NCBI RefSeq assembly: GCF_024054035.1
Contig: NZ_JAMXQU010000004.1
Location: 235,746-299,745 of the forward strand
Source of the DNA: Asaia lannensis NBRC 102526
GTDB lineage: Bacteria > Pseudomonadota > Alphaproteobacteria > Acetobacterales > Acetobacteraceae
Direction of reading: 5' to 3'
DNA: 64,000 bases
The notes beneath the pieces were generated by a model that ran no database searches, was not told the DNA's origin, and was given only the letters and a program-made list of their open reading frames with translations. The position numbers were made by a program, and so were the translations under genes. Positions 1 to 7,619 of this stretch are shown here, piece by piece (position 1 is the stretch's first letter; the number at the start of each line of letters is the position of its first letter).

Positions 1-316
1 GTGCAGCGCCGTTGATATCGCGCGACAGATCGAACTGCAGGATGATGCGCGCCTGGTTGACCATGGATTGCGAGGTCATTTCGGTCAGGCCGGCAATGGC
101 GCCCAGATGCCGCTCCAGAGGGGCTGCAATGGTGCTGGCAATCTCGGTGGGTGATCCGCCCGATTGCTGGGCCTGCACCATGATGACCGGCATATCCACA
201 TTGGGCAGATCGGCCACGGGCAGCATGGTATAGGCCAGAAGTCCGGCGATCAGCATTGCTGCGGTCAGAAGCGATGTGGCGACCGGCCGCAGAATGAAGG
301 GGCGTGTGATGTTCAC
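1..316 (-). CDS. mdtC: RND multidrug efflux transporter, second pump subunit (5' part only)
   Basis: Only the first 105 codons lie in the window; the rest runs off the left edge. Translation from a GTG gives an RND N-terminus: a short cytoplasmic start, TM helix 1 ([17 protein letters not shown]) and then the porter motif leading into TSQS. It resembles the N-terminus of the next gene upstream but is clearly a paralogue. The GTG at 316 overlaps the stop of that gene by four bases (GTGA), so the two pumps are probably translationally coupled. The adaptor-pump-pump order matches MdtABC/MuxABC, in which two different RND proteins form a heterotrimer that exports drugs using the proton gradient. 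The symbol is by analogy; substrate is unknown. Confidence 0.85.
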   Translation of the reverse strand, partial: MNITRPFILRPVATSLLTAAMLIAGLLAYTMLPVADLPNVDMPVIMVQAQQSGGSPTEIASTIAAPLERHLGAIAGLTEMTSQSMVNQARIILQFDLSRDINGAA

Positions 317-3300
317 TCGCCACCCTGTTCGGCAAGGCGTTCAGACATCGAACGCAGCCCGAAGCGGCGACGTGTGGCAGCCGCAATACGATCCATGAGC
401 AGATAGATGACAGGGGTGGTGAACAGGGTAAGCAACTGGGAAAGCAGCAGGCCGCCCACAATGGACACGCCCAGAGGACGACGCAGCTCCGAGCCAACGC
501 CGTGGCCGAGCATCAGCGGCAGAGCCCCGAAGAAGGCTGCAAGGGTGGTCATCAGGATCGGGCGAAAACGCAGCAGCGCTGCACGGCGTATGGCATCGAA
601 AGGAGAAAGCCCATCCAGACGTTCTGCCTCAAGCGCGAAGTCGATCATCATGATGGCGTTTTTCTTTACGATGCCGATCAGCAGCACGATGCCGATAATG
701 CCCATGACATCCAGATCCATGCCGCAAAGCGAAAGCGCAAGCAGCGCACCGATGGCGGCAGAGGGCAGGGTGGAGAGAATGGTGATCGGGTGGATGAAGC
801 TCTCATAGAGCACACCCAGCACGATATAGACGGCCACGAGCGCCGCGATCACCAGATAGAGTTCATTGCTGAGCGAGGACCGGAACGCAGCAGCCGTACC
901 CTGGAACGCCGTCTGGAACGCGGGCGGCAGACCGATGCTCGATGCGGCATGGTCGATGGCGTTCGTTGCGGCACCGAGGGAATAGCCATCGGCCACGTTG
1001 AACGACACGGTGGTCGCCGGGAACTGGCCGAAATGCGTGATCAGCAGCGGGGCGAGCCCCTTGGTAATTGTCGTCACCTGATGCAGGGGCACAAGGCCGG
1101 AGGTGGGCAGGCGCGTCGGGCCGGTCGAGCTCTGTCCGGCTTCGCTGGAAATACCGGGCAGATAGAGCTGGTTCAGGCTTGCCAGATCGTGCTGGAAGCG
1201 TGGCTCGGTTTCCAGGATCACGCGATACTGGTTGGACTGTGTGTAGATGGTCGAGATCTGGCGCTGGCCGTAGCTGTCATAAAGCAGGTTATCGATGGTC
1301 TGCGGCGTGATGGAGTAGCGCGCGCCATTGGTGCGATCGAGATCGACATGGGCAACCAGCCCTTCGGCCTGAAGATCGGACGTGACATCAGAGAGGGCGG
1401 GTTCCTGCTGCAGGGCAGTAAGCAGCTTGGGCACCCAGGTCTTGAACGTGTCGTAATCGGGGTTTTCGAGCAGGAACTGGTACTGTGTGGCCGAGACCGT
1501 TGAATCGAGCGACAGATCCTGCACGGGCTGAAGGAACAGTCGCGCACCGGGTGTCGAGCTTCCCCGCTCTGCAAGCCGCCTGAGAATGGCGGAGAGGCTG
1601 CTCGTGCGTTGTTCCAGAGGTTTGAGATTGATCAGCATACGCCCGACATTGAGCGTCATGTTCTGCCCGTCGATACCGACGAAGCTGGACACGCTGGCCA
1701 CATCGGGGTCTTCGAGCACGGCGGCGATAACCGCCTCCTGATGCTTTTTCATGCTGTCGAACGAGATGGCCTGCGCCATTTCGGTAATGCCCTGCACCAA
1801 ACCCGTATCCTGTCGGGGGAAGAACCCTTTGGGGATGATCACGGCCAGGAACACGGTCAGCACGAAGGTGCCCAGTGCGACGAGCAGGGTTGCGGTCTGA
1901 TGACGCAGCACGAAATCGAGCCAGCGTGCATAGGTCGCGATCATGCGGTCGATGGCCTTGCCGACGCGGGCCGCCACACGCTGGAAACGCGTGGTGGCGT
2001 GTTCGTCATGCACGCGTTCGCTCAGCAGGCGGGCACACATCATGGGCACCAGCGTGATGGAGACAATGGCCGAAATCACGATGGTAATGGCCAGCGTCAT
2101 GGCAAATTCGTGGAAGAGACGACCGACCACATCGCTCATGAACAGCAGCGGGATCAGCACGGCAATCAGCGAGACCGTCAGCGAGATGATAGTAAAGCCG
2201 ATCTCCTGCGAGCCCTTGACGGCTGCCGTGTAGCGGTCTTCGCCCATTTCGATATAGCGCGCGATATTCTCGATCACCACGATGGCGTCATCGACCACGA
2301 AGCCCGTCGCAATGGTGAGGGCCATGAGCGAGAGGTTGTCGAGCGAGAAATCGAGCAGATACATCACCGCCAGCGTGCCAATGAGCGAGAGCGGCACGCT
2401 CAGGCTCGGTATGATGGTGGCAGGCACATTGAACAGGAACACGAAGATCACGGCCACCACGAGCAGCATGGCCATGGCAAGCTCGAACTCCACATCGGCC
2501 ACCGAGGCGCGAATGGTGGTGGTGCGATCGGTGAGTGGGGTGATCTCGATGCCGGGCGGAAGGGTCTTGCGTAGCTGAGGCAGCACGGCCAGCACGTTAT
2601 CGACCACCGAAATCACATTGGCGCCGGGCTGGCGCTGGACGTTCAGGATCAGTGCGGGCGTCTTGTCCGACCAGGCGGCAAGCTGGTCGTTTTCAGGCCC
2701 CTGTACCACGGTGCCGACATCGCGCAGGCGGATCGGGCCGTTGTTCTGATAGGCAATGATCTGGTTCATCAGCTGGTCGACGGAGGAAATCTGTCCGTCG
2801 ATACGCAGGGTGGTCGAACGATGCGGCCCGTCGAATGTGCCGGTGGGGGAGTTGATATTGACCGTGCCGATGGTGGTACGCACCGTATCGATGGCGATAC
2901 CGTAGGAGGTCAGTTTGGGGATGTTGATCCGAACGCGTATGGCCTTGCGGTTGCCGCCCGACAGGGTGACTAGCCCCACGCCCGAAATCTGGCTGACACG
3001 CTGCTGCAGGCGCGTATTCACGAAATCCTGCACCTCGGTCAGAGGCAGGGTGCGTGAGGTGATACCCAGGGTGAGCACAGGCGTATCGGCCGGATTGACC
3101 TTGGCATAGATCGGCGGCGCCGGAAGATCGGTGGGCAGAAGCGAGTTTGACTGGTTGATGGCTGCCTGAACTTCCTGCTCGGCAATATCCATCGACATAT
3201 CGAGCCCGAAGCGCAGCGTGATGACCGAAGCGCCGCCCGATGACTGCGATGTCATCTGGTCGAGGCCGGGCATCTGGCCGAGCTGCGTTTCGAGCGGTGC

Positions 3301-3492
3301 TGTGACCGAGGTCGCCATCACGTCCGGGCCTGCGCCCGGATAGAAGGTCGAAACCGTGATCGTCGGATACTCCACCTGGGGCAGGGCCGAGATCGGCAGG
3401 AAGTGATAGCCGAGCAGACCGGTCAGCATGATCGCCAGCATCAGAAGCGATGTGGCGACCGGACGATCGATGAAGAGACGAGAAGGATTCAT
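313..3492 (-). CDS. mdtB: RND multidrug efflux transporter, first pump subunit
   Basis: A full-length inner-membrane RND pump of 1059 aa, the usual size of AcrB/MdtB-type proteins. The sequence shows TM1 near residues 12-30, the first large periplasmic porter loop, a TM4 motif with adjacent acidic residues ([11 protein letters not shown], about residue 400) that form the proton relay in this family, a second periplasmic loop, and a final TM bundle with [14 protein letters not shown]. It starts 9 bases after the adaptor stop and overlaps the following pump gene by GTGA. By family it takes substrate from the periplasm or outer leaflet and passes it through the adaptor to an outer-membrane channel, driven by protons. 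No outer-membrane factor gene is visible in the window. Confidence 0.93.
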   Translation of the reverse strand: MNPSRLFIDRPVATSLLMLAIMLTGLLGYHFLPISALPQVEYPTITVSTFYPGAGPDVMATSVTAPLETQLGQMPGLDQMTSQSSGGASVITLRFGLDMSMDIAEQEVQAAINQSNSLLPTDLPAPPIYAKVNPADTPVLTLGITSRTLPLTEVQDFVNTRLQQRVSQISGVGLVTLSGGNRKAIRVRINIPKLTSYGIAIDTVRTTIGTVNINSPTGTFDGPHRSTTLRIDGQISSVDQLMNQIIAYQNNGPIRLRDVGTVVQGPENDQLAAWSDKTPALILNVQRQPGANVISVVDNVLAVLPQLRKTLPPGIEITPLTDRTTTIRASVADVEFELAMAMLLVVAVIFVFLFNVPATIIPSLSVPLSLIGTLAVMYLLDFSLDNLSLMALTIATGFVVDDAIVVIENIARYIEMGEDRYTAAVKGSQEIGFTIISLTVSLIAVLIPLLFMSDVVGRLFHEFAMTLAITIVISAIVSITLVPMMCARLLSERVHDEHATTRFQRVAARVGKAIDRMIATYARWLDFVLRHQTATLLVALGTFVLTVFLAVIIPKGFFPRQDTGLVQGITEMAQAISFDSMKKHQEAVIAAVLEDPDVASVSSFVGIDGQNMTLNVGRMLINLKPLEQRTSSLSAILRRLAERGSSTPGARLFLQPVQDLSLDSTVSATQYQFLLENPDYDTFKTWVPKLLTALQQEPALSDVTSDLQAEGLVAHVDLDRTNGARYSITPQTIDNLLYDSYGQRQISTIYTQSNQYRVILETEPRFQHDLASLNQLYLPGISSEAGQSSTGPTRLPTSGLVPLHQVTTITKGLAPLLITHFGQFPATTVSFNVADGYSLGAATNAIDHAASSIGLPPAFQTAFQGTAAAFRSSLSNELYLVIAALVAVYIVLGVLYESFIHPITILSTLPSAAIGALLALSLCGMDLDVMGIIGIVLLIGIVKKNAIMMIDFALEAERLDGLSPFDAIRRAALLRFRPILMTTLAAFFGALPLMLGHGVGSELRRPLGVSIVGGLLLSQLLTLFTTPVIYLLMDRIAAATRRRFGLRSMSERLAEQGGE

Positions 3493-3501
3493 GGGCGGGG
3501 C

Positions 3502-4821
3502 TTACTGCGCTGGCTTGGCGGCAGGGGCGGGCGGTGCAGCGGGCGTGTTGGAGGCATCGCCCTTGTTCCCGTTATCCGATGCGTTATCGGCTGGGATGCT
3601 CACCTTGGCGCCGGGACGCAGATGATTGGTGCCGTCCGTCACCACGCGCTCGCCCAGCTTGAGCCCGGTCTTGATGACCGTCACGTCATGGCTGGCAATG
3701 CCGGTCGTGACGTTGCGCACCTCGACCGTATTGTCATCCTTCACGACATAGACGAACTGGCCATCGGGGCCTGTCTGGAGCGCGTTGGACGAGAGCAGGA
3801 TCACATCATGCAGCGTATCGACAAGCAGGCGCGCATTGACGAACTGGTTCGGGAACAGATGTTCGTCTTCGTTGCTGAAAATCGCACGCATGCGCACTGT
3901 GCCGGTTGCGGTATCGATCTGGCTGTCCAGCGCCTTGACTGTGCCTGAAGCGATCTTGTTCAGGTTTGCGCTGTCCCAGGCCTCGACAGGAAGCTGGCCG
4001 ACCGCGCGCAGCCGATCCACTACCTGCGGCAGCTGATCCTGCGGCAGGGTAAAGATGACCGAGATCGGCTGCATCTGCGTCAGGATTGTCAGGCCGCCCG
4101 ACTGCCCCGCTGTGAAGTAATTGCCCATGTCAACGGCGCGAATACCCACGCGACCGTCTACCGGAGCGATGATATGGCAGTAATAAAGGTTCAGGCGTGC
4201 GTTATCGACATTGGCCTGGTCGAGTTTCACCGTGCCTTCAAGCTGCTGGACCTTGTATTGCGCATCGATGGCCGTCATGGCGGCGATCGAGTTCTGCTTG
4301 ATCAGCTTGTCGTAGCGGCCTGCGTTGATCCTGGCATCGGCCAGCTGGGCCTGATCCTGTTTAAGCGTGCCCAGCTGCTGTTCGAGCGCGACCTGATAGG
4401 GGCGCGGGTCGATCAGGACGAGCTCGTCACCTGCCTTGACGTGCTGCCCTTCCTTGAAGGCAACGTTCATGATGTAGCCGCTCACACGCGCCTGAACGGT
4501 CACGTTGGTGATCGGCACGACCGTGCCGAGCTCTGTCAGGATCTCAGGCATATCGCCGGTTTTGACAACGGCCACCGCGACAGGCGTCGCATCGCTGTTG
4601 CGCTGCGCGCCTGTGCCATTGTGGTGACTGCCATGGCCGCCATGGCGCGTGGCGGAGTGCGGACGCAGGAAGGCGACAGCAAGAAGCAGAACGATCACAC
4701 CGCCGATAATGAAGGCCAGACGCCTCTTGCGGCGCGGCTTGCCCGGCGGGGGCGAGGCAGAAGCGTGGGGCGCAGCATGGCGCGCAGGCTGGGTCCGGTC
4801 GGGGCCCGTCTGGTCAGTCAT
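3502..4821 (-). CDS. mdtA: RND efflux periplasmic adaptor (membrane fusion protein)
   Basis: A 439-aa HlyD-type adaptor linking the RND pumps to an outer-membrane channel. It has a basic cytoplasmic start, one TM segment (LAFIIGGVIVLLLAVAFL), then a His-rich linker (HGGHGSHHNG), a lipoyl/barrel-sandwich half (VQARVSGYIMNVAFKEGQ), an alpha hairpin, the second lipoyl half (IIAPVDGRVG) and a beta-barrel/membrane-proximal domain. I chose the ATG at 4821, preceded by GGAAGACGAG, over an in-frame TTG at 4845. It is the first gene of the operon and is followed by the two pump genes. The histidine cluster could bind metal or simply be a flexible linker; the sequence does not decide this. Confidence 0.9.
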   Translation of the reverse strand: MTDQTGPDRTQPARHAAPHASASPPPGKPRRKRRLAFIIGGVIVLLLAVAFLRPHSATRHGGHGSHHNGTGAQRNSDATPVAVAVVKTGDMPEILTELGTVVPITNVTVQARVSGYIMNVAFKEGQHVKAGDELVLIDPRPYQVALEQQLGTLKQDQAQLADARINAGRYDKLIKQNSIAAMTAIDAQYKVQQLEGTVKLDQANVDNARLNLYYCHIIAPVDGRVGIRAVDMGNYFTAGQSGGLTILTQMQPISVIFTLPQDQLPQVVDRLRAVGQLPVEAWDSANLNKIASGTVKALDSQIDTATGTVRMRAIFSNEDEHLFPNQFVNARLLVDTLHDVILLSSNALQTGPDGQFVYVVKDDNTVEVRNVTTGIASHDVTVIKTGLKLGERVVTDGTNHLRPGAKVSIPADNASDNGNKGDASNTPAAPPAPAAKPAQ

Positions 4822-4923
4822 TTCTTCTCGTCTTCCATCACCCAAAACCAGAGGGGGTCACATGCGCCGTCTGGTGTCTGAGACATACGTTATTTGAGGC
4901 CGTCCTGTCATGACGTCAGCTAA

Positions 4924-4953
4924 ATTCTAGTTCAATGACGAAACAATTCACAA
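4924..4953 (-). promoter_or_regulatory. Candidate promoter of the RND operon
   Basis: Reading the minus strand, TTGTGA (4953-4948) and TAGAAT (4929-4924) are separated by 18 bases and resemble housekeeping -35 and -10 boxes. They lie about 100 bases ahead of the adaptor start. A perfect TGACGTCA palindrome at 4911-4918 sits just downstream of the -10 and could be an operator. This is pattern matching only. Confidence 0.35.
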
Positions 4954-5008
4954 TAACCCACGTTACATCCCGCTGGTTTCGCGCTCATGAATTATGCGGA
5001 AATGTCGA

Positions 5009-5034
5009 GGAAACCGTTTTGCTTATGCGCCGTT
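5009..5034 (+). promoter_or_regulatory. Candidate EcfG-type general stress promoter of csbD-like gene
   Basis: GGAAA at 5009-5013 and CGTT at 5031-5034 are separated by 17 bases. The published alphaproteobacterial EcfG consensus is GGAAC, 16-17 bases, CGTT, so there is one mismatch. The element lies about 47 bases ahead of the csbD-like start codon. CsbD proteins are typical general-stress genes, which fits. Confidence 0.5.
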
Positions 5035-5080
5035 CGTCCTATCGTCACGGATGTTTTCAAGTCCGTTTGGTGAAAGGATT

Positions 5081-5380
5081 ATGACAATGACCGATGCAGT
5101 AGAAAAAAAGGGCGAGGGCCTGCTCGATGAAGCCAAGGGCCGTCTCAAGGACGCTGCTGGCGGTCTGACGGGTGATTCCAAGCTTCAGGCAGAGGGCAAG
5201 ATCGATCAGCTCTCCGGCATGGCCCAGCAGGAATTCGCCGATCTGTATGACGATGCAGAGACGACGCTCGAAAAGGCTACAGCCTTCGTTCAGGATCGTC
5301 CGCTGATCTCGCTCAGTGTTGCGATCCTCGTCGGTACTATTCTCGGTGCGCTGTTCTTCGGTCGCTCCAAAAAGAAGTAA
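5081..5380 (+). CDS. CsbD-family stress protein with C-terminal membrane anchor
   Basis: A 99-aa protein. The first half (EGLLDEAKGRLKDAAGGLTGD and what follows) is a CsbD-like amphipathic helical repeat. The second half has a hydrophobic segment (LISLSVAILVGTILGALFF) ending in a basic GRSKKK tail, as in YqjD/ElaB-type or DUF883-like anchored proteins. It probably sits on the inner membrane facing the cytoplasm. The ATG at 5081 is chosen because GAAAGGATT precedes it; a longer frame from 4994 has no ribosome site and low-quality sequence. It stands alone, with a stress-type promoter candidate upstream and a hairpin terminator downstream. CsbD proteins are induced by general stress; their molecular role is unknown. 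Confidence 0.88.
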   Translation: MTMTDAVEKKGEGLLDEAKGRLKDAAGGLTGDSKLQAEGKIDQLSGMAQQEFADLYDDAETTLEKATAFVQDRPLISLSVAILVGTILGALFFGRSKKK

Positions 5381-5405
5381 GACCAGTACAGAACGAGAAC
5401 TGGAG

Positions 5406-5435
5406 GGGGATCACAGCGATGTGGTCCCCTTTCTT
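5406..5435 (+). terminator. Rho-independent terminator after csbD-like gene
   Basis: A 10-bp stem GGGGATCACA / TGTGGTCCCC (one G-T pair) with loop GCGA is followed by TTTCTT. It starts 26 bases after the csbD stop. Confidence 0.75.
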
Positions 5436-5488
5436 CGTATTGACATCATAAAAAAGTTTATTGGACGTGTCGCAGGGCTTTACAGCGC

Positions 5489-5598
5489 GATTCGGGTGAT
5501 TCAAAAGCGATTCGTACGACTGTGCGACTCGGGCAGTCTGTTCTGTTTTCACTGCCAGGGAATTTGCAACCGCGTATGCCTGACTATTCTCTCGAATC
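5489..5598. promoter_or_regulatory. Cluster of five GANTC (CcrM) methylation sites at rnhB-ccrM
   Basis: GANTC occurs at 5489 (GATTC), 5498 (GATTC), 5509 (GATTC), 5526 (GACTC) and 5594 (GAATC). The first four fall within 42 bases in the leader, and the last is just inside rnhB. A TTGACA at 5440-5445 may be the -35 box of the promoter, though no good -10 follows. In Caulobacter, ccrM transcription is controlled by methylation of GANTC sites in its leader, so this cluster is a likely autoregulatory element. Confidence 0.6.
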
Positions 5599-6217
5599 TG
5601 CCAATGGGGCACCGGAAAAGAGGGTGGTCGGTCTCGATGAGGTGGGCCGCGGCCCACTTGCCGGGCCCGTTATCGCGGCAGCGCTGGTGTTTCTCACCCC
5701 GCCCGATGAGGCCCTGTCTTCCCTGATCGACGATTCAAAGCGTCTGACCGTGAAAAAACGCGAGGCGGCCTATGCAGCGCTGATGGCTGCGCCCTCAGTG
5801 CGTATCGGGCTCGGTGCGGCATCGGTCGCTGAAATCGAAAAGCTCAATATCGGCAAGGCGTGTCATCTCGCGATGCAGCGCGCTTTGCATCATCTTGACG
5901 TCGAGCCCGATCTGGCTCTTGTCGATGGCAATCGCCTGTTTGCCATGCCGTGTCCGGCAATTGCCATCGTGGGCGGCGATAGAAAGAGCCTGTCGATCGC
6001 GGGTGCCTCGATCATTGCCAAGGTCAAACGCGACCGGCTGATGACACGGCTTTCCGAGCGTCACGTTTCCTATGGCTGGGAAAAGAATGCCGGGTACGGC
6101 ACGGCCCTGCATATGGCCGGTCTGACAAAGGCCGGGGTTACCCCCCATCATCGACGCGATTTTGCCCCCATACGCGCCCGTCTGTCAGGCGCACACCATT
6201 CGGCCGGAGCCATATGA
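5576..6217 (+). CDS. rnhB: Ribonuclease HII
   Basis: A 213-aa RNase HII, which cuts RNA in RNA-DNA hybrids and starts removal of misincorporated ribonucleotides. The active-site signature GLDEVGRGPLAGPV gives Asp21 and Glu22; DSKRL and LALVDGN supply the conserved nucleotide-binding and third-acid regions, and GASIIAKVKRDRLM is the family's later motif. The ATG at 5576 is chosen because the conserved domain begins shortly after it, although its ribosome site is weak. The stop overlaps the ccrM start by ATGA, so the two genes are co-translated. The rnhB-ccrM pair is common in alphaproteobacteria. The leader carries a GANTC cluster. Confidence 0.95.
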   Translation: MPDYSLESANGAPEKRVVGLDEVGRGPLAGPVIAAALVFLTPPDEALSSLIDDSKRLTVKKREAAYAALMAAPSVRIGLGAASVAEIEKLNIGKACHLAMQRALHHLDVEPDLALVDGNRLFAMPCPAIAIVGGDRKSLSIAGASIIAKVKRDRLMTRLSERHVSYGWEKNAGYGTALHMAGLTKAGVTPHHRRDFAPIRARLSGAHHSAGAI

Positions 6218-7305
6218 TGCAGGATTTTCCCCTCGATCAGATCCTGTGTGGTGAATGCATCGATACGATGCGTGGACTGCCCGATGCGAGCATCGACTGC
6301 ATTTTTGCCGACCCGCCATACAATCTTCAGCTTCGTGGCGAGCTGCGTCGGCCGGATGAAAGCGTGGTCGATGGTGTCGACGATGCATGGGACAAATTTG
6401 CCGATTACGCGACCTATGACAGTTTTACCCGCGAATGGCTGGCGGAGGCGCGTCGCCTTCTGACGAAGGACGGCACGATCTGGGTGATCGGGTCCTATCA
6501 CAATGTATTCCGCCTTGGCGCCATCATGCAGGATCTGGGGTTCTGGATCCTCAACGATATTGTCTGGCGCAAGGCAAACCCGATGCCCAATTTCCGTGGT
6601 CGTCGCTTTACCAACGCGCATGAAACGCTGATCTGGGCTGCACGCGGTCCTGAGAGCAAATATCGCTTCAACTATCAGGCGATGAAGGCACTCAACGACG
6701 ACATGCAGATGCGCAGCGACTGGTATCTGCCGCTCTGCACCGGCAATGAGCGTCTGCGCAATGCCCATGGTCTCAAGCTTCACCCGACGCAGAAACCCGA
6801 GAGCCTGCTGCATCGCGTACTTATCGCCTCGACCGTGGTCGATGATATCGTGCTCGACCCGTTCTCCGGGAGCGGTACGACAGCGGCTATGGCCAAGCGT
6901 CTGGGCCGTCGTTTCATCGGGATCGAGCGCCATCCCGATTATATCGAGGCGGCGCGTGCGCGCGTTGCTGCGGAGACACGTCTCTCCGACGATCAGCTCG
7001 CCATCACCCCGGCAAAGCGCGAAATGCCACGCGTGCCCTTCGGCAGCTTCGTCGAGCAGGGCGCCCTGCCAGCGGGCACCGTCTTGTTCGATCGTCAGCG
7101 CCGTGTCAGCGCGACAGTCATGCCCGATGGCAGCCTTGTTTCGGGCTCTCATCGCGGCTCCATTCACAAGATGGGCGCGATCCTGACGAACGCGCCATCC
7201 TGCAACGGCTGGACGTTCTGGTATTTCGAGCGCGAGGGCGAAGTCCTGCAGATCGACATCCTGCGTACCGAACAGGCTCAGGCCCCGTTGCGCAACGTGG
7301 GCTGA
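6214..7305 (+). CDS. ccrM: Cell-cycle DNA adenine methyltransferase (GANTC)
   Basis: A 363-aa beta-class N6-adenine methyltransferase. The catalytic DPPY motif is at residues 33-36 (FADPPYNLQL) and the S-adenosylmethionine motif DPFSGSGTT comes after it, near residue 213, the order that defines the beta class. The C-terminal ~80 residues (VSATVMPDGSLVSG, ending WTFWYFEREG) match the extra domain found in CcrM of alphaproteobacteria, which methylates GANTC and times cell-cycle transcription. It overlaps rnhB by four bases. It is a solitary methyltransferase: no restriction enzyme gene is nearby. GANTC sites in the operon leader suggest that methylation state feeds back on its own expression. 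Confidence 0.96.
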   Translation: MMQDFPLDQILCGECIDTMRGLPDASIDCIFADPPYNLQLRGELRRPDESVVDGVDDAWDKFADYATYDSFTREWLAEARRLLTKDGTIWVIGSYHNVFRLGAIMQDLGFWILNDIVWRKANPMPNFRGRRFTNAHETLIWAARGPESKYRFNYQAMKALNDDMQMRSDWYLPLCTGNERLRNAHGLKLHPTQKPESLLHRVLIASTVVDDIVLDPFSGSGTTAAMAKRLGRRFIGIERHPDYIEAARARVAAETRLSDDQLAITPAKREMPRVPFGSFVEQGALPAGTVLFDRQRRVSATVMPDGSLVSGSHRGSIHKMGAILTNAPSCNGWTFWYFEREGEVLQIDILRTEQAQAPLRNVG

Positions 7306-7619
7306 AGGCAGTTCGCCCGCCCCCCTGTATTCTGCCGGACAGGTCCGGTTTCTGTCGCTGCCCTGATCGGTAGTCGAACGATCCGGGAGCCAGTACAAAG
7401 TCATATCGGCAGGGCCACGCTCTGGGCTTCTGGGTCATGACAGTCAATTGACAAAGTATTTCGCGCTTCTGTGATGAAGCACTTGCGCAGGTTCTGCGCG
7501 TTCCGTCTGCAAGCTCGCAGGCGAATGCTTCATTGCGGCCGGTTTATCCCCGGCAGGACCGCATATCGTATCGTTCTACCGGCGAGTGTCCGCTGATTTT
7601 CGCAAGGCAGATACCGATC
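7306..7619. other. Intergenic region ccrM to GH3 gene
   Basis: No gene is seen here. A short inverted repeat CCGGAC AG GTCCGG (7335-7348) followed by TTTCT could end ccrM transcription, but the loop is only two bases. TTGACA at 7448-7453 with TGTGAT 16 bases later is a weak promoter candidate for the glucosidase gene, which would give a leader of roughly 140 bases. Confidence 0.4.

Noticed and set aside
502..1503. Long open frame on the plus strand opposite the RND pump gene
   Set aside because: It is antisense to a full-length conserved gene, rich in His/Arg/Gln/Asp as expected for a shadow frame, and has no ribosome site. The same applies to similar frames at 1609-2574, 10902-12047, 22141-23682, 25553-27115, 39966-41018, 40724-42049 and 44370-45401.
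6214..7305. Restriction-modification system
   Set aside because: The methyltransferase has the CcrM C-terminal domain and lies behind rnhB with no endonuclease gene, so it is a solitary cell-cycle enzyme.
7448..7475. Strong promoter for the GH3 gene (TTGACA)
   Set aside because: The -35 is perfect but the -10 (TGTGAT) is poor, so it is noted only as weak within the intergenic entry.
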